DNA of 64,000 nt, from the NCBI RefSeq assembly GCF_014773365.1, contig NZ_JACWUN010000007.1, positions 62,001-126,000 on the forward strand, in the 5' to 3' direction. Under the pieces are notes generated by a model. The model was not told the DNA's origin and made no database searches. It worked only from the letters and a program-made list of their open reading frames with translations. Shown one piece after another: positions 60,501 through 64,000 of this stretch; position 1 is the first letter of the stretch, and every line of letters begins with the position of its first letter. A program made the translations under genes and the position numbers. This DNA is from Pelovirga terrestris (GTDB taxonomy: Bacteria; Desulfobacterota; Desulfuromonadia; Desulfuromonadales; Geopsychrobacteraceae).

Positions 60501-63500
60501 TGATGTGCCGGTCCAATGGCCGTTTGCTGCACCGCTGCTAATGCTGTGGCTGCTCTCACCCCTGGTCGGCTGGTGGATCAGCCGACCGCTGACAACGCCG
60601 AGCCCTGACCTGAGCGCCGCACAACAGACCTTTTTGCGCGCCTGCGCGCGACGCACCTGGCGTTATTTCGCTGACTTCGTCGGTCCCGAGGACAACTGGC
60701 TGCCGCCGGACAACGTCCAGGAATATCCGGTCGCCGTCATCGCCCGGCGAACCTCACCGACCAACATCGGTATGGGCCTGCTGGCCAACCTGAGCGCCTG
60801 CGATTTTGGTTTCATCAGCGTTGGCGAATGTCTGCGTTTGACCGAAAACACCTTGGCAACCATGGCCAGGCTGGAACGCTACCGCGGCCATTTTTACAAC
60901 TGGTATGACACCCGGACCCTGAAGCCGTTATGGCCGCAATATATCTCTTCGGTGGACAGCGGCAATCTGGTCGGCAGCCTGCTCACCCTGCAGGCAGGAC
61001 TGGCCGAGTTGAAGGATCAGCCGGTGTTCTCCAACCAGGTCTTTGTCGGCCTGCAGGACACCCTGGAGATACTGGCCGAGCATCTGCCTGCAGTGCCGGC
61101 CCCTGAACTGGAGATTAAGATCCGTACGCTCCGCAACAGGCTCGCCACCGCTATCCTGAATACGCCCCCAACGCCGGCTGCGGCGCTCGGTTTACTGGAT
61201 GACATTGAGCGTCTGGGAGCAGAACTGCGGGCCTGGTTAACGATCAAGAAAGAGAGCACGGGCGAACTCACCTCCTGGGCGCAGAACTTCGAACGACAAG
61301 CCCGTGACCTGCGTACCGAAGTGGGCTCTTTGGTGCCTGAGGCACAGCGCTTCAATACCATCCCGAGGCTCTCGGAACTGGCAAACGGCGGACCTGCCGG
61401 GAGCGGGGGCACGTCGCCGGCCGCCGCCAAACGGCTCAAAGTCATCGACGATCTGGTCCAACGTTGCGGCGACCTGGCGGCGATGGAATTCGACTTTCTC
61501 TACAACAGCCCGCGGGGCCTGCTCAGCATCGGCTACGATGTCGGCGAACACCGCCGTGATCCGGCCTGTTACGATCTCCTGGCCTCCGAAGCACGCCTGG
61601 CCAGTTTTCTGCTCATCGCCGCCGGGCAGGTTCCCCAGAAGCATTGGTTCTCCCTTGGCCGGATGCTGACCAGTCAGGGCAGCAATGTCAGTCTGATTTC
61701 CTGGAGCGGTTCGATGTTCGAGTACCTGATGCCCCAGTTGATCATGCCGAGTTACCCCAGCACCTTGCTGGAGCAGACCTGCAAAGCCGCGGTAGCGCGC
61801 CAGATCGAATACGGTCGACAACGCTCTGTTCCCTGGGGCATTTCCGAGTCGTGCTATAACCTCACCGACATGCACCAGATCTATCAGTATCGCGCTTTTG
61901 GCGTACCGGGGCTCGGTTTCAAGCGCGGACTGGGCGAGGATCTGGTCATCGCTCCCTACGCCAGCGCCCTGGCGTTGACGGTGTTGCCGCAGGACGCCTG
62001 CCACAACCTGCAGACCCTGGCCAGTCATGGCTTTCAGGGCGGCTATGGGTTCTTTGAGGCGATCGATTACACCCCATCGCGGGTGCCGCGCGGGAAAAAC
62101 CACGTCATTGTGCGCACCTTCATGTCTCATCATCTGGGGATGAGCCTGTTGGCCTTTGCCCATGTCCTGCAGGGGCAACCGATGCAGCGCCGCTTCATGT
62201 CTGACCCCAGCTTAAAAGCAACCGAACTGCTGCTCCAGGAACGAATTCCCAAACAGGTGACGACGCTGCACCCCCACGCCGCTGAAGTGAGCGCCACCGC
62301 CCATCCGGTCACAGAAACCGGTGATATCATGCGCGTCTTTACCAATCTGGACACGCCGACCCCGGAGATCCATCTGTTGTCCAATGGGAACTACCATGTC
62401 ATGGCGACCCATGTCGGCGGTGGCTACAGTCGCTGGCGCAATCTGGCCGTTACCCGCTGGCGCGAAGATGCCACCTGCGATGGCTGGGGATCCTTTATTT
62501 ACCTGCGCGACTGCGATACGGGGCGCTACTGGTCCAGTGCCTATCAACCAACGCGGCGCAGGGCCGACCATTATGAGGCGATCTTTGTCCAGGGGCGGGC
62601 TGAATACCGGCGCCGCGACCTGGGGATTGACACCCACACCGAAATCGCTGTCTCTCCTGAGGATGATGTCGAGATTCGCCGCGTCACCCTCACCAACCAG
62701 TCGTCGCGGCTTCGCCATATCGAGCTGACCAGTTATGCTGAGATTGTGTTGGCTCCACTGAACTCCGACCTGGCCCATCGCACCTTCAGCAATCTGTTTG
62801 TGCAAACCGAAATCCTGCCTGAACGTCAGGCGATCCTTTGCACCCGCCGCGCCCGTACACCGGGAGAGCAGACCCCCTGGATGTTCCACCTGCTGTCGGC
62901 ACCGGGAGCCGTTAGCGACGAGCCCTCTTTTGAAACCGATCGCTCTAAGTTTGTCGGGCGCGGACGAACCACGGCTAACCCGCTGGCCGTTGCCGGCCAA
63001 GAGCGCCGTTCACGGCTGTCAAATACGGCGGGTCCGGTCCTCGACCCGATCGTCGCAATCCGTCGCACCCTGACCCTGGCCCCTGACGAATCAGTCACCG
63101 TGCAGATCATCTCCGGGGTCGCAGACACGCGTGAGACCGCCCTGGCGTTGCTGGATGAGTATTGTGATCGTCACTTTGTTGAGCGCGCCTTTGAGATGGC
63201 CTGGTTTCAGAGCCAGGAAGTGCTACGCCGGCTGGGGGTCAGCGAAGCCGAGGCTCAGCGCTATGGCCGACTGGCGACCTCGATCGTCTTCAGCAATGCC
63301 TTGCGCCGCGCCCCGGCGGAGGTTATTGCCCGCAATCGCTTGGGCCAGTCAGGACTGTGGCGTTTTGCCATCTCCGGCGACCTGCCGATCATCCTGCTCA
63401 TCATCGGCGACCTAAGCCGGATCGACCTGGTCAAACAGGTGCTGCAAGCCCACGCCTATTGGCGGATGAAAGGACTGGCGGCCGATCTGGTGATTGTCAA

Positions 63501-64000
63501 TGAAGATTTTTCCACCTACCGGGCGGAACTGCAAGACCAGATCATGAGGATGATCAATACCGGTGCTGAGGCTCAGATGCTGAATCAACCGGGCGGGATC
63601 TTCGTGCGCAGCGCCGAGGAACTCTCGGAGGACGAGCGGGTGTTGCTGCAGACGGTCGCTCGGGTGGTCTACCGCGACAGCGTCCCCACCCTGATCGAGC
63701 AGGTAGAACGACGCCTTTCGCCGGATCGGCAGTCAGATCGTCTGGAACCGGTGCAGCAACCAGTGGCGGAGCAGATTCAACCCCTGTTGCCCCGTGAGCG
63801 CATTTTCAGCAACGGTCTGGGCGGGTTCACCCCCGATGGGCACGAGTATGTCGTTACCCTTGAGCCGGGGCAGAACACCCCGGCACCGTGGGCCAACGTC
63901 ATCGCCAGCCCGCATATCGGCACCGTGGTCAGCGAGTGCGGCAGCGCCTACACCTGGGTCGACAATGCCCACGAGTTCCGCCTGACTAACTGGCACAACG
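57556..64000 (+). CDS. ndvB: Cyclic beta-1,2-glucan synthase (NdvB type), 3' end outside window
   Basis: At least 2,148 codons, open from ATG 57556 to the window edge; full NdvB proteins are about 2,800 aa. ATG 57556 is the only start after an in-frame stop, although its ribosome-binding site is weak. Residues about 425-485 are membrane helices. About 490-815 is the GT84 glycosyltransferase (VIVPTLIGTAQDIDNLLEALEIRYLGN, TLDTDTQLPRDAA, RRHRWIRGDWQ). More membrane helices lie at about 835-1010. About 1,050-1,550 is the GH144-like glucanase-type domain (YGFFEAIDYTPSRVPRG, SHHLGMSLLAF). From about 1,570 comes the GH94-type phosphorylase part (GGGYSRWRNLAVTRWREDATCDGWG, and SECGSAYTWVDNAHEFR at the edge). 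It makes periplasmic osmoregulated cyclic glucans from UDP-glucose. Confidence 0.95.
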   Translation, partial: MARRKKTRENVIATKTSRCAARTHQVLRPDRETELLRTELFSMEQLKRHALTMAGRHRIDPSPGADRLLPRLTDNAQVLLAAYQVVTAATPDQRMSPAEAWLLDNFYLIEQQIGMARRHLPRGYSRQLPCLLEDPCAGFPRIYDIALQLISHMDGRIDQDNTTQFLSAYQQAMPLTIGELWAFPIMLQLALLENLSRVGLRIAHRREDLDAAITWADRMLTAAERDPKQLIRLLAEFADADVPLTAPFVEEFYARLQAQGSMMAFVQTWVEQKLLDQGVTAAQLSAAASRTAAANQISIANSIGSLRFIDAMDWREFVESLSVVEQTMIDDPAGLYAAQDFATRDRYRHVIEDLARSTNCSELEMARAAIGLAQAAARQSNVSDRTAHVGYYLIDQGRPLLERAAGCRLSWKCRVGRAGKQRCLLLYLSSILMLTLLATTGVFATGGFALGDWRSWLSALPLIVGSSALAAALVNLLVTLVLPPRTLPRLDFSKGIPDNHRTMVIVPTLIGTAQDIDNLLEALEIRYLGNRDANLYFALLTDFHDASEQTLPQDDALLVYARRAVEALNATYQGDRSSLFYLFHRPRQWNPIERIWMGYERKRGKLEQFNARLRGEAQDAFSVIIGDPALFGSIRYVITLDTDTQLPRDAAHALIGNLAHPLNRPVYDAGKKRIVEGFAILQPRASISLTSAGQSRFTKLFVGDAGLDPYTREVSDVYQDIFGEGSFIGKGIYDVDAFRQAVDGRFPENLVLSHDLLEGGYARSALVTDVDLIEEHPASYAGEASRRHRWIRGDWQLAGWLLPQVPGPKRADGGQGPRQPNPLSALSVWKLFDNLRRSLVAPSLLALLIAGWLLGPGSTWFWTLLVVTVVCLPTLLAIAIELIRKPPDRAWLLHLNLTGRSVSRPLLLALLTLILLPYDTLINLDAIRRSAGRMLFTRRGLLLWQLPSYGRRNKRRTPVDFFVEMWVGPLLALLLVTTLVWLDVPVQWPFAAPLLMLWLLSPLVGWWISRPLTTPSPDLSAAQQTFLRACARRTWRYFADFVGPEDNWLPPDNVQEYPVAVIARRTSPTNIGMGLLANLSACDFGFISVGECLRLTENTLATMARLERYRGHFYNWYDTRTLKPLWPQYISSVDSGNLVGSLLTLQAGLAELKDQPVFSNQVFVGLQDTLEILAEHLPAVPAPELEIKIRTLRNRLATAILNTPPTPAAALGLLDDIERLGAELRAWLTIKKESTGELTSWAQNFERQARDLRTEVGSLVPEAQRFNTIPRLSELANGGPAGSGGTSPAAAKRLKVIDDLVQRCGDLAAMEFDFLYNSPRGLLSIGYDVGEHRRDPACYDLLASEARLASFLLIAAGQVPQKHWFSLGRMLTSQGSNVSLISWSGSMFEYLMPQLIMPSYPSTLLEQTCKAAVARQIEYGRQRSVPWGISESCYNLTDMHQIYQYRAFGVPGLGFKRGLGEDLVIAPYASALALTVLPQDACHNLQTLASHGFQGGYGFFEAIDYTPSRVPRGKNHVIVRTFMSHHLGMSLLAFAHVLQGQPMQRRFMSDPSLKATELLLQERIPKQVTTLHPHAAEVSATAHPVTETGDIMRVFTNLDTPTPEIHLLSNGNYHVMATHVGGGYSRWRNLAVTRWREDATCDGWGSFIYLRDCDTGRYWSSAYQPTRRRADHYEAIFVQGRAEYRRRDLGIDTHTEIAVSPEDDVEIRRVTLTNQSSRLRHIELTSYAEIVLAPLNSDLAHRTFSNLFVQTEILPERQAILCTRRARTPGEQTPWMFHLLSAPGAVSDEPSFETDRSKFVGRGRTTANPLAVAGQERRSRLSNTAGPVLDPIVAIRRTLTLAPDESVTVQIISGVADTRETALALLDEYCDRHFVERAFEMAWFQSQEVLRRLGVSEAEAQRYGRLATSIVFSNALRRAPAEVIARNRLGQSGLWRFAISGDLPIILLIIGDLSRIDLVKQVLQAHAYWRMKGLAADLVIVNEDFSTYRAELQDQIMRMINTGAEAQMLNQPGGIFVRSAEELSEDERVLLQTVARVVYRDSVPTLIEQVERRLSPDRQSDRLEPVQQPVAEQIQPLLPRERIFSNGLGGFTPDGHEYVVTLEPGQNTPAPWANVIASPHIGTVVSECGSAYTWVDNAHEFRLTNWHN

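Noticed and set aside
61237-62178. 313-codon open frame on the minus strand
   Set aside because: It lies wholly opposite the ndvB coding sequence, which has clear family motifs on the plus strand. GC-rich codon use creates long antisense frames here.

Overview
The window looks like chromosomal DNA of a Desulfuromonadales-type deltaproteobacterium (Geobacter/Desulfuromonas/Pelobacter relatives). This is an inference from gene content: a complete complex I operon with a fused NuoB-C-D subunit, many two-component and c-di-GMP/HDOD signalling proteins, Roadblock/LC7 and DUF4388 signalling proteins, a PEP-CTERM protein and sigma-54 control. Base composition and gene style are fairly even, and no phage, transposase or CRISPR array was seen.

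Left part (1-9 kb). A truncated PA2779-like protein and a LysR regulator sit beside the decayed remains of a NitT/TauT-type ABC transporter. Housekeeping genes follow, mostly on the minus strand: dtd, nfo, a pyrimidine 5'-nucleotidase-like HAD protein, dapF, an MBL-fold hydrolase pair on the plus strand, a zinc-ribbon/RDD membrane protein, rsmE and prmA.

9-20 kb. An OmpR-type regulator/kinase pair is followed by an unusual thiolase-fold protein whose nucleophilic cysteine position is serine and which has an extra C-terminal domain. A NarL-type kinase/regulator pair, a FadR-type regulator, a diguanylate cyclase, a MazG-like protein, a peroxiredoxin, a SprT-like protease, a rhomboid protease and a SlyD-like FKBP complete the stretch.

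20-28 kb (minus strand). A nitroreductase is followed by a compact signalling module: PAS histidine kinase, REC-DUF4388 regulator and two small Roadblock-like proteins. Beyond it lie a TPR protein, a BioD/DRTGG-type ATPase, an HDOD protein and a CoA-binding protein.

28-43 kb (minus strand). The nuo operon runs nuoA-BCD-E-F-G-H-I-J-K-L-M-N, with mostly 4-nt or shorter overlaps. It supplies the proton-pumping NADH:quinone oxidoreductase. rnhA and tRNA-Glu(TTC) lie upstream.

43-64 kb (mostly plus strand). After ogt and a DUF3943 protein comes a CheB-CheR fusion coupled to a sigma-54 activator that lacks a receiver domain. Downstream are cell-envelope and stress genes: an outer-membrane barrel, DUF883/ElaB-like membrane proteins, a PEP-CTERM protein, CsbD, a triple-BON (OsmY-like) protein, a holin-like protein, a DUF3618-like protein, a PRC-barrel protein, an AI-2E family transporter, and the start of a very large cyclic beta-1,2-glucan synthase (NdvB) running off the window. 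I see three -24/-12 (sigma-54) promoters here: one before the PEP-CTERM gene, one before csbD, and one orphan promoter followed by a terminator-like hairpin. This suggests a sigma-54-controlled envelope or osmotic-stress regulon driven by the adjacent activator.

A dispersed, MITE-like repeat family occurs four times (two about 145-bp copies, two short deleted copies). Start sites were re-chosen from ribosome-binding sites wherever the longest reading frame looked wrong; the reasons are in each entry.
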